From assembly GCA_949987705.1 (NCBI GenBank), contig OX465281.1, positions 1,404,001 through 1,468,000 on the forward strand: a DNA stretch of 64,000 nt, in the 5' to 3' direction. Both the position numbers and the translations under genes were made by a program. The DNA comes from Thereva unica. Lineage: Eukaryota > Arthropoda > Insecta > Diptera > Therevidae. Below are positions 11,061 through 23,755 of the stretch, piece after piece (positions within the stretch are counted from its first letter, which is position 1; each line of letters begins with the position of its first letter). The notes beneath the pieces are model-generated. The model made no database searches. It saw nothing but the letters and a program-made list of their open reading frames with translations, and had not been told where the DNA came from.

Positions 11061-14000
11061 GTTTATCTCTGCAATTTGGCCCTCCAGCCACGTCTTTCGT
11101 ACCTTATTCATGAAAATATGTCATAGAGTTACACAAATACAGCCCCCCCCCCCACAGCTTACTGTACATCCTGTAGAAAAACAAAAAATGGATGAAATTA
11201 TGTCTAAAAAAAAAGTATCTAAGTCCTTTTTTTGTGTTCCAACTACTTAAATTCTAAATGCCAAATCAAATCTATCAAAGCTCATAATCGGATTTGCAGT
11301 ATAATACAAAAGTTATGCAAATAATCTACGCTTTATCGCCATAACAATCGCAACTCGACAGATCGTTATAAATGATCTTCGATAGTCGATCAGAGACCAC
11401 TTCAGGCGAATTTCTATCTGAACTTTACCATCAATGAGAACAAGAACACCTTCGAACTGCAATCCTCTTTTAAGGTGACACTGATTGAGACGCCGCTAAT
11501 CGGAGATCTGATCGGTGATAGCGATGCGACTGACACCCTTGATGGTCTAGTCTAAGAAAACTTCAATAGTTTCGTATCGAGATTCTCACGATCATTCATT
11601 ATCGTCTTGATTCGTGAAACTCTTGGGCCCAAACTCTTTGCAGTTTGTCGTTGCACCATGGTGTGAGTGTTCTGATAATCACTTTTCACTTGACATCGAT
11701 CGATGGATTTTGATTGATTCATCGAGACACGAAAACGGCCTGAACTGTGTCAGACATCAAAGAGAGAATTAATCAATTTCATTCTGATTCCACGAATTTC
11801 TGCACCAGGGTAATTGCGACAGGAGAAGGTGATTGATGCAGGTTAATCAAAGCAAGTGCCGATTCCGGCGGATGCATCTCGAGAGACATTTAAGAGAAGG
11901 AGAAGTGCTGATATCTTCCTTATTCGCAGTTTATGTCTCAAAAGATGTCGATCGTTGGACGATGTCGAAGCTTCGTTAAGTTTTTCCTACGTTCAACACC
12001 AACTTCCCATTAACCCAGCGGAGATAAAAGAAAGTTTTTTTTGTTTACATGCACACTTAAATCTCGAAATTAAAACTTCTCATTTTTAAGACCCGAGTTC
12101 CGTCTTGGATCTTCATGCAACCGCCGCGGATAATGGATTCAAGAGGCCCCCTCGGCCCGCCTTGCGAGATACACGAACAGCGATAGCTCTACCTGCAGCC
12201 CCTTCCCATTGTTCTAGACCGGCGATATCTCTGGTTATGCAAGCGCCAGGTAACTCGCTTTCAGCCTGGGAGACTGCGGTGCTTCCCCGGCGGAGGGGAT
12301 CGTAATTAAGTTATTACCGGAGCAAGTGTCCTTGCCTCGCTGGTCCCTCTGCCGATTTCACACACAAATCCACTAATTCTGGAATTCTTGTCACCTGCGC
12401 CGATGATCAGTGCGGTTTGCGACCCGGGACTATACGGTGGTGCACACTGCCTCTCTGCCGAGGTGCCTCCGTGGGTAAGCCCACAATGCGATCGGCACTG
12501 TACGTGGGGAGCGCCTCTCCTGATCTTGTCAGTTGGAAGGCAGCGTTACATTAGGTCTCAAATGACGTGTGACACTGCGAAATGTCGTGACTTTTATTAG
12601 GAGTTTTGTGAGATTGTGGCGACATGCCACGCCGCTGCTGGGCCGTTCTTGGCTATTTAATATTGGTGTTAATGCGGTCGTCAACGACTGTTCATTGGCA
12701 GTTAACAGCACCAACTGCTGAGTACTTCTGCAACTATGTAGTCTCCTATTGCGATTCCAGTAAAGATTTTACTGTGGACTTTAAGTTATTCCTGCGATGC
12801 TTGTCGCCCAAAGGCTAGCTACGATCGTAAGCGATCGCCGCTTCAGACCGTGTCATAAATTAATACCGATCAATTTTACGGCTTTTTTATATTTCGCAAT
12901 TGATTTTCATTGCGCTCAGTTACGCCTTACCTGCATGTACTTCAAAATACCAGAAGCCCTCCCCACCCCGAAACGATTTCTAATTTCTGTGGGATCACCT
13001 AAATCCGCCAAATCCGCACTTCCTCCTTCGAGTTTCTCCTTACTTTAATGTAGACATCAGCCGATAAATTTATCACTTAACTGCCGGCAGAACTGTTGTC
13101 ACTTTTGTCGAACATCTAGGTAAACAACAAACGAACGAGGACCGCGCGGCAAATTAATTTGCAGCGGAAACTAGTTCGCTGTTTCGCGGCGCGCATACGC
13201 TGGAAGCGGTGTGCTGTATTCGCGTGTAAAGTACGATCAGGGTGCGTCCGATGAGTGCCGAACGGAAATAAATTAGTCCATTGGCAATTGTACACCGAAA
13301 CCCAATTTGCAGGTAGGTTTGGCCGCGTTGCCTCTGCCTCGACATGGCTCTCCTCGCTGCAAGTCTTCCCTGCCGTCAGAGCTGATGCAGCACAGTTCGG
13401 CGATCGGGTTTGACGCATTGAAATTCATCGTTTCTGGGCATGTCTAATGCTGCTGAGGATGCTGTCGGATCTGCGAGTGCAACGCCCATTATAAATGGTA
13501 GCGTGCAGCATCCAACTTGAGGCTTGCATGTCTCCCAGATTCGCAAATCGCGGCAAATGAGGCGATCTTGTAAGTCGCTGCTCTGCCCGATCGTCGTCAA
13601 TTACGTAAGGATGAGGAGGCAAAACCGATGCGGAATTCTTTACTCCTTATTTACGGTAACTGCTTTGTTGCGATGTGATTTACAGCATGCCTAAGCAGAT
13701 CGCTGGGAGCAGTTTACATTGCGGAAAGCCAACAACTCGTTAAGCTGCACTACCCACTTTTCCCTAGATTGAAGTCTCGTCTCGGGTCATGCCGCTCCCG
13801 CTCTGCAAATGCGGCAATCTAAATGTCACAAAACAAAAATTCAAATTAGGTAGGATGATCCTCAAATGACGGCGGTTAATTTAGCTGGAGCCATCGTCGC
13901 TTTGGAACAGTGTCAGTCTACTATGACATTAGCAGCGCCTTCCATTAGGCAGTCTGATTAAAGTTGTTCGCCCAACCATTAAAGATTACCTCATACTGCG

Positions 14001-15774
14001 CGTAGAGCAGAGTCGTTGCCGCGGTTACGACGTTTCTCGCATTCCGCAGCTCGGTAAATAGCGACATGAAATCATTCGCAATCGAAATTGACGCCTAAAT
14101 GAAAGTAAATTGCCCCATTTAGTATCAATTTCATCGAGGACGCCTCTAGCATCTCTATAGATAGCGCTCGACCACTACCAGCGACGCCGCGATCGCGTCT
14201 GGACAGGTCACAAAGTCTGCGTCTACGAGCACTTCAGATACTGCAGCGTTTAAGATCATCACCTATAGCGCCTCAAATACAGATATGGGAGGCTCCAAAT
14301 AGTTCGTCCATGTTCAAATAAAGCGATCAACACCAGAGATACACTCACGAGGCGAATGCATGCCTGGGACAACTCTCGAACAGCGAAAGATCATGCCAGC
14401 GAGGCACCAGCGAACGATTTATCTTACTGAGCAAAAGCAGCAGACAACATGGAAACGAACGCGACTGAGGAGTGATCGTACAGTGCCGGACAGCAATTAG
14501 GACGTGCGAACTGTCTATAGTTGAGCCTTCCCCGTGGAAGCATTTCTGCAGGCAACTTTCTTTCGCTATCACGCACAGGCATGTAAGACACGCCACATAG
14601 CCACAGAAATCGCACTTTACAACAGGTGGGTGGACACTTGTTCGCCGCTTGCTATATAATTTGCGGCGGTAGTATCTGGCCGTGCTTGCCGCGTGCTACG
14701 CCACGCATGTTTCCATTTGCAACAGTCGCGAAACCCGCGATAGGCTCCAGGTAGGACTGGTAACTGCGCGACTGTAATCTCTGTAAATCTCCATTTAGGA
14801 ATCCATGTTCAGCCTGATTGATGATCGATAAGCGGCGGACTGCGCTGGTAGCAGGTTCAAGTCCAGCAGTCTCTGATCGTTGGCAAACAGGAGCATGAGT
14901 GGTGATCGTTACCTGAATCAGATCGTGGGTTGAGACATGGATTTCGAGTGCAGTGCGGATATGCAAATTGCTGCTAGATGGATGGCGAGTGCTAATGGCC
15001 TTTTAGAATTAAGGAAACTGAGCAAAACGGATGGGGGCTTATTAATTGTCGGGCGATTTATTTCAGGAGTAACGATGGCACTTAGTGTTTACTGATGCAG
15101 GAAGTGCAGCGCGTAGATCAACACAGTTCGTTCATGGAGCGGATTTTTCAGGCGGAAATGAATGTTATGAAAGTTTTTTGAGAGCAGGTTTTCGTTAATA
15201 TTCTTTGATTCAGCACCGAAGAAAGTCGATATCGTTTTTGGTTCGCGCGATGTCTTGCATGCTTCTACAAATATCTCGAACGTCGTTTAAACAAAAAACG
15301 GCCCCACCGAATTGTATGAAAATCTTTTCAGATCATATTTCCGTTAATACGCTTCGAACGACACCTCGATACGACCGAATCAATTAAGACAATGCTGTTG
15401 CCCTAGCGCCTTTTCCGCTTGTAGTGGACACACAACTACTAAAACGTAAGCAATTACTCGACAAGAATCTCATTGCGCTAAAATTCGGCGTGTACCTCTC
15501 TGTAGCTCTATATTCGGCTCGAAATCTATTTTTTTTTCGTATAAAGTGTCGAACAGTAGCTCTAGCCGGAAGATAGAGAGTAGAAAGAGAGAGAGAAGTA
15601 GGAAGGAGCTGTCACAACCTAGCCACGATATTTTCCTACTTCCAACCATTTCGCGACTCTGGCATCGGGGCATTTTGAGAAACAACTCGCAGGAGTGTTA
15701 TGCCTCCTGAAACGAGTTGAATCCCATCAGCCAACCGATGACATGCGCTTGGTGGAACAGGGAAGGACTAGCGA
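11061..15774. other. Largely transposon-free block
   Basis: Apart from a C tract at about 11142-11153, I see no LINE, SINE or inverted repeat. GATCG-type steps and ATTA boxes are frequent, which would fit intronic or intergenic regulatory DNA, but no specific site can be named. A tRNA-like half sequence near 14850 was considered and rejected. Confidence 0.45.
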
Positions 15775-15940
15775 AGGCTATGACAGGAGGAATCAGGAAT
15801 GTAAAGAGGGGAGAAGAAAGAAGGAAAGTTATGTGGGTGGGAAAGTGCAAAAGGCGAAGGACTGTGGGGCTGGCTGGGATTCGAACCCGGGACCTCTGGG
15901 ATAGTAGTCAAGCGCCTTACCCCTAGACTACCGAGGCCCC
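15775..15940 (-). repeat. tRNA-derived SINE, copy 1
   Basis: The minus strand starts with a tRNA-like head at 15940-15866: TAGTCTAGGGGTAAGGCG resembles an A box and GGTTCGAATCC is a perfect B box, the internal RNA polymerase III promoter. The head does not close into a good acceptor stem, so it is not a functional tRNA. The body (ATAACTTTCCTTCTTTC, CCTCTTTAC, TCCTGTCAT) is shared with the copy at 51.3 kb. Confidence 0.8.
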
Positions 15941-16213
15941 GCACAAAAATTTCGTTCGCGTTCGCACAAAATTTTTTGTGTAAAATTTATCTTAAGGTCA
16001 CACATATAGATCGATGGCAGGCCCTGGCTTGAAGGATTTGGCATTGAAGCCAAGTATTACCACACACCTCCCCGGCCGCCAACTAGATGGGGCCTGCAGT
16101 CCCAGAAAACTGATAAAAATCTTTATATGTGTGGGCATTTGTCGTCAGTACCATCTACCGACCTCTTCATGCAAATTTTTTTGTAACACTTGAATTTTTG
16201 TATGAAGAGGTCA
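15941..16213. repeat. Nested hairpin cluster
   Basis: Three imperfect palindromes: CACACATATAGAT (15999-16011) against ATCTTTATATGTGTG (16119-16133); GCAGGCCC (16017) against GGGCCTGC (about 16089), within the first; and GACCTCTTCATGCAAATTTT (16160) against its inverse ending GAAGAGGTC (16212). CACAAAAATT / AATTTTTTGTG also pair at 15942-15980. It starts where the tRNA-SINE head ends. Confidence 0.55.
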
Positions 16214-16689
16214 ACTGAAACAACTTACGTGTTACCACCACAGAACTTTGATTCAGTCCCAAGCCGTGAATTTACGGCACGACTTCACGGCGTATCCAGT
16301 CGGACCTGAAAGCCGCCGCCTGCCCTTTGTGCCAGTAAATATGGTGATCCGTATATTTTAAAGATTTTTCCAGTAACCAATCTGTTTGTGCCTTTAAAGT
16401 TTTCGTTGAGGCCATGAACGTTTTTGCACTTGAATTAACAACCTGCTATGCTAAACCGTCGTCTTCGCCTGTGTGTCTCTGTAGGGAATCATGACTTCAT
16501 CTGCATGCCACGGTCTGTCAGGTGGATACCTAAAGTTCTCATCACTCAGTCAGACTGAGTCTTTTGTGGCCTTCATCAGGCCGTGCCTGCCGACCTGGCC
16601 TGTAAGTGAATGGGGGTCTTTAACTTTAGTCAAGAAACATGTTTGACCTAATTAATCCCAGTTTTCTAGCAATTTTACACTATTTCTTG

Positions 16690-16800
16690 AGGAAACAAAT
16701 TACGTGATATTTGACGAGACCCCTCCCACCCGCATGTGAGATTGGGTGAGGTTCGGCTGGACCCACCCCTCCTAAGCGGCTCACGTAATTAATGGACACC
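16690..16800. mobile_element. Possible small MITE with ATTACGTGA ends
   Basis: ATTACGTGATATTTGACGAG then ACCCCTCCCACCC at the left, and ACCCACCCCTCC ... CTCACGTAATTAATGGACAC at the right, give an inverted AATTACGTGA end and a C-rich subterminal segment. It is short, and its boundaries are uncertain. Confidence 0.3.
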
Positions 16801-17084
16801 CCTTATCTGTTTATCGAAGTCAATGAGTATTAAGGGATGCAAATTCCTATTGCAGTATTCGTTTGGGTGTGGCTCTCCAACACCTCTTTAACGTATTTGG
16901 CCCAAAAGCATTCACGGTCCTGACTGAGGTCGATCACTTTTAGCAAAGCAAGTGTTCCTCTGACGTAAAAGCTCTGCTATCTGTGTTATTCTCGTAACAC
17001 CAGACTAGCTAGATCGAACCACTTTTCTCCTGGAACCCTATTTTTCGTGCACTGAACGAATTCTTTCGAGCGCTATCGCGACAT

Positions 17085-17350
17085 AGATTTTGTGAAAAAA
17101 AATAAAGCTCGGTAGGCTCCGGTGGGCAGGGCATCTAGCTGTATGAGTGAAGATGAGCCTGCTCGGAAAGTTCTCTGCGGTAAGACCTATGGGGTGCGAC
17201 AGCGAGGGAGGCCCAACCTTCGCTGGAAGGATGGCGTGGACCAGGACGCTCAGAGTTTAGGGTTGCCAAACTGGATGACATCGGCTCAGAATCGGGACCG
17301 GTGGAGAGAACAATTGCGCGAGGCCAGGACCGGATCCCGGTTGTAGAGCC
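17085..17350 (+). pseudogene. RTE-like LINE C-terminal tail
   Basis: The plus strand reads GRLRWAGHLA, then in a shifted frame RQRGRPNLRWKDGVDQDAQ, LPNWMTSAQNRDRWREQLREA and a stop after GSRL at about 17346. This GHV..M...RGRP..RW.D.V..D....W...A.DR..WR pattern is the conserved extreme C-terminus of RTE-type LINE proteins. The 3' end runs into GAAGAAG. A second, more decayed copy lies at 21018-21190. Confidence 0.8.
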
Positions 17351-17369
17351 GATAAAGAAGAAGGAGAAC

Positions 17370-19520
17370 AAATTCTTTCATCAATAGACCAATATTACTG
17401 TCAGTATCTACGAACTGTTCCAACCTCGTACACAAGGCCCACTTGATCTCCTTTAGTACCCACGATTCCTAATCAATTTGATGACGAACTGAGGTCCTAA
17501 GACGCTCGTCAATGATTCCACATATAAAGAGCTGCTTACAGTTTTCCTGTCGTACATGAGAGATCAACTTCCAACTTCACCCCATCCAACACAACGAACT
17601 CCGTTTGAGTCTTTCAAATCGAGATGGATTAACACTCCGTCTTGCGCTGACCAAGGCAACTAGATCTCACTTAGAAATATAGTCATCCAACGATATTAAT
17701 AAACTTCCAACCTCATTTGAAGAAAATTAAAATAAAATCGATTAAAACGAAAAAACTTGGAAGCAGCAAAAACTTCAATCGCGCACCGACCATGCGCCCA
17801 GGTGTAAGTGGTGCCTGTAAATCACGTACTGCTAATTACATAAGTCCAACAAGATCTATCAAACACAACAGACCCGCACTCGGCCGATCTGCAGCAAGAA
17901 GCACGATAGCCACTAGCCTTGATCTTTTGCTGATCTCATTGCAACAACAACGAAACGACCGTTCGTGCCGCATCGTATTAACTTTCTGATTGCAAACCCA
18001 GTGTCCGACGACTTCAGCGAGAGTGTGGTGTCTTCTGGCCATTTCCGTTTGCGAGCAGAGGTTTTGTGTCGTTCACTTCTATTGGATCCCGATGGCGATA
18101 AAGCATTGACGCGCTTTTATTGTTTCATCGGAGACTTGCGATCCGACGCCGCTTCGTACGTGTGCAGTGCTGGTTTACATATTTCTTTAGGATTTCCTTG
18201 GTACTAAAGCCTTCGCCATGCCCGCTGATAGCGCACAATTATGAATTTTATGAGCGTTTAAAGAATTTCTCACAATTAAAAAAGAATCGAAGAACGGCTT
18301 TTGCATTACGGAAGTAGTAATTGATTAATTCCAATTGCCTCTGCCAAGATCACCTTTTTTGTGCGAAAATTATCTGCTCAGCGTAACCTTGACAAAATGC
18401 CACTTGCTCCTATGCCATAATCCGCAATAGCGCCGAGAAGCTTATATAACCATCACGATCCAACCCCAAAATTGGTGTCAACACGATCTGTTTGCCTTAA
18501 CAAATTGGCATTACACCGCCATAGTGCAGTTAAGCCCAAAATAACAACGTCCCCAGACAATTGGAATCATGCTAATCACCATCATAAGTTGGCATTACGT
18601 CGAATTCCATTGACACTGCGTCACGATCAACAGTGGAAAATCCACCTCGTCAGCGATCATACGGTGATCACTGTACAATGCAAGTGGCACGATCATCATC
18701 ATTCCATCAATTCGCCTTTGAGCCAGGCTCTCACATTATCCGCACCTCTGGTGGATCCTATGCTCGATCAGCAGCAGCCAAATTGCAGAACGGATCACGA
18801 AAGATCGTTTCGCACTCGATCTTGTGCGCGGCGGTGTTGAAACCTTAAAAACCCCACTGTCGTCCTTAACATTTCACCGATTCACCTCAATCGACCTGTC
18901 GAACTGATCCCCGGCGGATGGGAACTCGCTGTCGATCAGTCGCGGAATTATTTAATTAAATCCGAGAAAGAATCCAAATTGAGGTGTAATCGCAGAGCAG
19001 TCCGCCAGTTGTACCAACATGACCAGCCAGGCATGGAGGATCGCGTTTTGGCGAATTCGACAATCGATGCTTGGCGCGAATTTCGTCACTTCTCGTGAAT
19101 TGAGAGTTTCGTCAAAATTGACCTCTTTATAAGCAGAAATATGTTTGCTGTAGTCGGAGTCTTGTGATCATGGTGTGAAATGGCAGGAATTTGAGGCCTG
19201 AACCAAGCCCTGGCGGTGTTAAAGCCGCGATCACGACATGAAACCTGCCGATTTGAAATTTTATTTATCGTTGGGAAACCATAATGTGTGCTCGTTTGTT
19301 GCTACTGTACAATCAAGTCCGATGGTAATGAGTTTGCTGCGCTGTTAAAAGATTCTAGGCTGTCTATTAAGTCGCTGTTGTCTAGGTTAGACATACGTTC
19401 ATAGTGGCGGTGCTTGCCGGTCTGACTTTTTAATAACCTCGGAATTGCTCGGGAATTGTTGCTGCTTGCTCTGAAAGTATATTTCGGAGAGTTAAGCACA
19501 TCTTGTTCTGTAACCAGTAG
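17370..19520. other. No feature recognised
   Basis: Unique-looking DNA. The frames at 18472-18840 and nearby are low in protein-like composition and lack splice context. Confidence 0.45.
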
Positions 19521-19524
19521 TATA

Positions 19525-19815
19525 TGGAAATATGCTCGTGCCGCAACTATTGAAGAGCGATCAAACCCTCCTAGTGGTGGCCACTGGAAGCTGTTCTGAA
19601 AAGGATGGACTAAAATGATCGGGCCTAAGGCCCGCGTGCCAGTGAGCGGTTTTTGTATTGCCGTTTAAGACCAATTGCATAATACTTTATCCTGATATGG
19701 AGGCTCGGTCAGGATGGACCTTCCCCTTCTTACCATATTCATGGGACTTTTGTGGACCAATTAAGCTCGAGAGCGGCAATGCAAGGAGGGACTGGAATTG
19801 GTGAGCCAAACGGAG
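19525..19815 (+). repeat. Dispersed repeat family B, copy 1
   Basis: CTGGAAGCTGTTCTGAAAAG, GATCGGGCCTAAG, CGTGCCAGTG..CGGTTTTTG and GAGGCTCG.GTCAGGATGGA match 44500-44690. GAATTGGTGAGCC.AACGGAGCATACC matches 44895-44925. The repeat ends where recognisable R1-like reverse transcriptase sequence begins, so it may be a diverged upstream part of that LINE, although no RT motif is seen. Confidence 0.55.
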
Positions 19816-20640
19816 CATACCCGAGCCTCCTTTCCGTCCTAGGGCGTCTCCTGTGGATCATCATGTAAGACGAGGTGCTGGCGCTAACCGTCCCTTTAGA
19901 AACGGTCACTATTGGGTTTGCTGATGACATTGGGATCGCGATAGTAGGAAAGTGACTCGACGCAATCTAGATATTCGCGAACGAAGTGATATGGGGATAA
20001 AAACGTGGCCCGAGATCGCTGGTCTAATGCTAGCTGGCACTCGCTTCAGCTGTTGAGAATGCTGCCTAATATAGGGGCCCAGGCCAAGCTGACGCCCCCT
20101 CATCATAAGAGTGGTTAGCTCGGTCCTATTGTATGCATCCCCAGTGTTGGGAGCGGCGTTGGACATAACAGGGAATAGAAGGAGCCTAGCGGTTAAGTGC
20201 CCTACTACGTCCAACGAAGCAGCATGGAATAACCCCCATTGATATTATTGCATTGGAGGACTAGAGGTTGTACGACCCAGGAAGTCTAAGGAAGTGCAAC
20301 GGATTCTGGTGCGTAGCCAGTTCATCCTAACATGACAGGGGAGGTGGGACGAATCTATCAAGGGCCGATGGACACAAAGATCAAATGTGGAGAAGTGGGT
20401 TATGAGGGAATATGGGCAAGGGAGTCACTAAATCACGCAGTTCGTGACGGGGTATCGAGAATATTGGGCGTATCTTTACCGCTGCAGGTTGGACGATAAA
20501 GAGGACCCGGGTATGTCCTCTTTAAATGCCCGAGGTTTACAGAGCATAGGACTGTGTTGGAAGCAGTTGCTGAAGATCCCTTTTTTTAATAGTCATTCTG
20601 ATGACGCCAGGATGAAGTACTACTGGACTTGAACGTCATG
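19815..20640 (+). pseudogene. R1-like LINE reverse transcriptase and C-terminal domain
   Basis: The plus strand reads SVLGRLLWIIM (about 19835), then VTIGFADDIGIAIVGK with the catalytic FADD at about 19917-19928. Later come VVSSVLLYASPVLGAAL (about 20115), GRWTQRSN and an ITQFVTGYREYWAYLYRC stretch, corresponding to the usual LTQFLTGHG.F..YLHR block before the CCHC zinc knuckle. Frames change several times and stops are frequent, so it is inactive. The LLW..M signature before the ADD box is typical of R1 and related LINE clades. Confidence 0.8.
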
Positions 20641-21017
20641 CAAAAAAGGGTGGGTGAGTTTAGCCAGTAGGAATCTGATGCGCAACACCAATGGTGTCTC
20701 CTGTCGTAGGCATCAAAGCCTTATACAGATGGTCGCACACATTCCTTGATACTAGATCGATGAAGGATTCTCCCCACTACCTCGTAAAAAAACGATCATA
20801 GGCAGGACTGCGGCCGGATCCCAAGAAGTCGACCTAGATAGTCGTCGCTTAAAGCAGGACTGCGATCGGGAATCCGGGAAGTTTGAACCGACAAGTTGAA
20901 GCCACTAGGGGGACTGTTGAACTTGTTCCCCGCGGTCTGGCCTACATATATGAGGTATAGGGGTGTAGTACAAAAGGCTAGGCTAGTGGCCGCGGTATTA
21001 AATACCTCACTAGAACA

Positions 21018-21190
21018 AATATCTATGGGATGCAACAGGGAGGCAGACCCAACTTCTGTTGGAAGAATGGCGTAGAGCTTCGGAAATTCAAACTGAATGA
21101 CACCGGCTCAGAATTTGAGGCGGTGGAAAGAGCAATTGCGAGAGGCCAGGATTGGATCCCGGTTGAAAAGCCGTTAGATAAGAAGAACTT
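21018..21190 (+). pseudogene. Second RTE-like LINE tail
   Basis: The DNA matches the 17.2-17.36 kb copy from GACAGCGAGGGAGGCCCAAC to GCCG(T)AGATAAGAAG. It translates as QQGGRPNFCWKNGVE before frameshifting into what should be the W..A.DR..WR block. It lies just after the R1-like LINE region and is heavily decayed. Confidence 0.7.
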
Positions 21191-21194
21191 CTGG

Positions 21195-23285
21195 AAGTCC
21201 ATTGGACAAACTTGCTGCAAACTACTGGAAGTCGATTTTACTTGCTGCAAGTACCAACTTGGCAGGGTAGTCACCTATTCGCCAACGTCACGTGACGATT
21301 GCCTTAATTCTGGAAATATCTCTTTGGGTTCTGTTTAGGAGGCCAATTGTTTTTTCTTTAGTGTCGGTAAGCCAAAGTCGTACGTCTATTAGGGTGCTAA
21401 CCATCTTAATCTCCTTGCTGAACTAGGTAATGGGCTTTCTCGTTACCATCTATGTTCCTAAGTTCGAGAGCCCAGCCGAGAGTCACGCTATGCCTTCTAT
21501 TGAGCCTATCAATCTCAGCTATGCATCGCTCCAGTAGCTTGAAACGCATCATCACAGAGCTCTTATAGACGTATTTTTGCGACGTTGCTGCGTGGTTGCT
21601 GCGTGATTGATGCACGGCTGCTGCGTAATGATTGCTGAAAATCAATTATTACTTATGGAGGTCGAGTGACCTCGGTGTTTTTGATATACTGACTCAAAAC
21701 GTGAATGGATCTGCCTGGGCCACGAAAGTTGTAACCGCCTCTCAACACATGACCATGTCACCAGAAGAGTTCCTTCCCTAATTTCTATTTTATTCACCCT
21801 TTACTATAAACTGAACTTCCTAACATCTACATTATTTGTTCTATTTTTCTACCGCCACTCCGAAGGTGCCCCTTGTCACTATCGACCAACCTTATCTTTG
21901 CCAGGGCAACCTTATGCAAGTGACTTTGCGCCCATGCAACTGCGGCACTGCATCCCATGTGCAGGTCGCTGGGTGCCCGGCAGAAGGGAGCTCAATTTAA
22001 TTTGTAATTACGATCGGCACCTTGGGGCTCCGAAAGGCCAGTGCAGTATGCATTCCGCGATGATCTTTAAGATTTACCCGGGAACGAGAAAGAGGAGAAT
22101 TCCTGCTTTTTGCGCTTGATTTATTGCTCGCTGATGTCTCTTGGGTCTCCGCAAAAGGTGATGGCACTTTCGATCTTTCACTTAATCGCTATTCCACTAT
22201 GGAGCAAGATTGCAGATAGCAACAGTTTGTTGCGAAACACAGAGCAGTAAAACTCGTGTTGGCTATGAATGAGTCTCCTTGGAACAGAATCGAATCCCCC
22301 TTGGGCCTTTGAGTGAGAGCAAAAAAATCCGCCCGTTTCTAGTATCCAAGTCAGCCTCTGCCACTGCTACTCACCTGCAACGTATCCGTAACGCAACAGT
22401 AGGCTATCGATTAACGCGAAGTTCCCTCCAATACCCACCACTGTGCTCTATTGACGGAGCTTCATTAGTTTTACAACTTCCACTCTTAATGACCGGCATT
22501 CTAATGGCCGCGTGAGCCCATCTCGAGAGATCATTACAGAGTGACAAAAGTTAACGACCCAATCAGGTCCGCCAGCGGCCAGCGAGCGTCGCTTTAAATT
22601 TCGACCACGGTTTTTTGTCCAAACCGCAAATCGCCGTGCTGTCAGAAAACTTTGACGGATGGCGGACCTGCCTTGTAGTTCTTGTTGCGACTAGATTTAT
22701 GGGGCAGAGTTATGTGAGCAGTTGCGCGGCTTTGACCCGATAGTCGACATGCATTTCGGGAATCGGAACTCTCCCACCGACAGGTAACCCGATGCTGTTT
22801 ATCCGCGACCATTTAATTGTGGAGGGCACTCGTGAAGTGATCAAATGATCGTGATCAAGGTCTTGTTTGCTCGACGCGTCCGCGGAGATGTCGCTGATGC
22901 AGATTCAAGCGGAACTGCGTCCGAGCGACGAATTAAAACAGAAATTTCCATTTAGAAAATCGAAAACGGTTAAATCATGGAGAAAGGCTCGCGGCCGGGG
23001 CAAAAACTATGCCGAAAAGTAATTTAGTTGCAATCTTGATCGACAAAAGTATTTGAATTATTTTCGATAAAAACCGATCGTTTTTAGTTGGAGTTGATTT
23101 TTTCGAGATAGGCGATCGCATGGAGCCGTTTCCCATTAAAACAGGTTGTTGCCGCAGCGGCTGCTATAATGAGCTCCGCGGAACTGATCGCAGTTTTATG
23201 TCGAAAGGCTGAAGTAAGGATCAAGGGGTTTTAAGGCTTACGTAACTAATATTCTGAGCATTTTGTATATGTAGGAGCTGGGAGA
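21195..23285. other. No feature recognised
   Basis: Mostly unique. The first 200 bases may be decayed LINE 3' sequence following the RTE tail. 21900-23200 resembles the other transposon-poor blocks. Confidence 0.4.
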
Positions 23286-23289
23286 TAAT

Positions 23290-23672
23290 CACTATCTAGG
23301 GCTTCAGTCCCTCACGGTTTTATCTCATCTGTCTGGGCGATTGTTAACCTTATATTCATTCCTAAGCCAGGAAGCTCAGATTAGGGAGGGAGCCTTCAAC
23401 AATACATCCTTTGATAGTGTAGATAAGTTCTATCGAGTCGTCTCCTTCTGATGGCGAGGATGGTTAGCTCGATCCTACTATATGCAGCAACGTTCAGCAA
23501 GGGAATGCAAAAAAGTGGGAATGAGTCTGGTAAGGATCGGCGGACTTATCCTAAACGTGGAGAGATGAGGGAGCGTGGAGAAATGAGCTATGACCTCACG
23601 CAGCTCGACTGGCATTTAAAGGGGAAATGCCTCATGCAGCGTGCGGGCCGTATGTGTCAAATGAGGGGCATA
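23290..23672 (+). pseudogene. Internally deleted R1-like LINE
   Basis: The plus strand reads VWAIVNLIFIPKPGSSD (about 23320-23385), the RT-1 region of an R1-like LINE. Within about 70 bp it passes to LARMVSSILLYAATFS and then MSYDLTQLDWHLKGKC, which belong after the catalytic domain. The whole RT palm, about 250 codons, is missing. The 3' side meets a 5S-derived sequence near 23672. Confidence 0.7.
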
Positions 23673-23755
23673 CCGAAAACTTGCGGAGGTCAAGTAGCAT
23701 TGGACGTGATTAATATTTAGTTGGGGGACCGTTTAGAAAACTGTCACTCGCGTTT
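23672..23755 (+). repeat. 5S rRNA-derived SINE-like copy 1
   Basis: GGTCAAGTAGCATTGGACGT followed by GATTAATATTTAGTTGGGGG-ACCG corresponds to the 3' half of animal 5S rRNA (AATTAAGCAGC.. ..GTTAGTACTTAGATGGGGGA). The following GCGTTTGAAAATAT matches copy 2, so the repeat extends past the 5S part. It abuts the deleted R1-like LINE. Confidence 0.65.

Noticed and set aside
14820..14880. tRNA-like half (GCAGGTTCAAGTCCAGC) near 14850
   Set aside because: A B box and partial T arm are present but there is no matching 5' acceptor strand or D arm within 75 bp; chance or a very old remnant.
15866..15940. Functional tRNA gene
   Set aside because: A and B boxes are good but the acceptor stem does not pair at positions 6-7, the T arm is imperfect in sibling copies, and three related sequences share a non-tRNA body. 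It is a SINE head.
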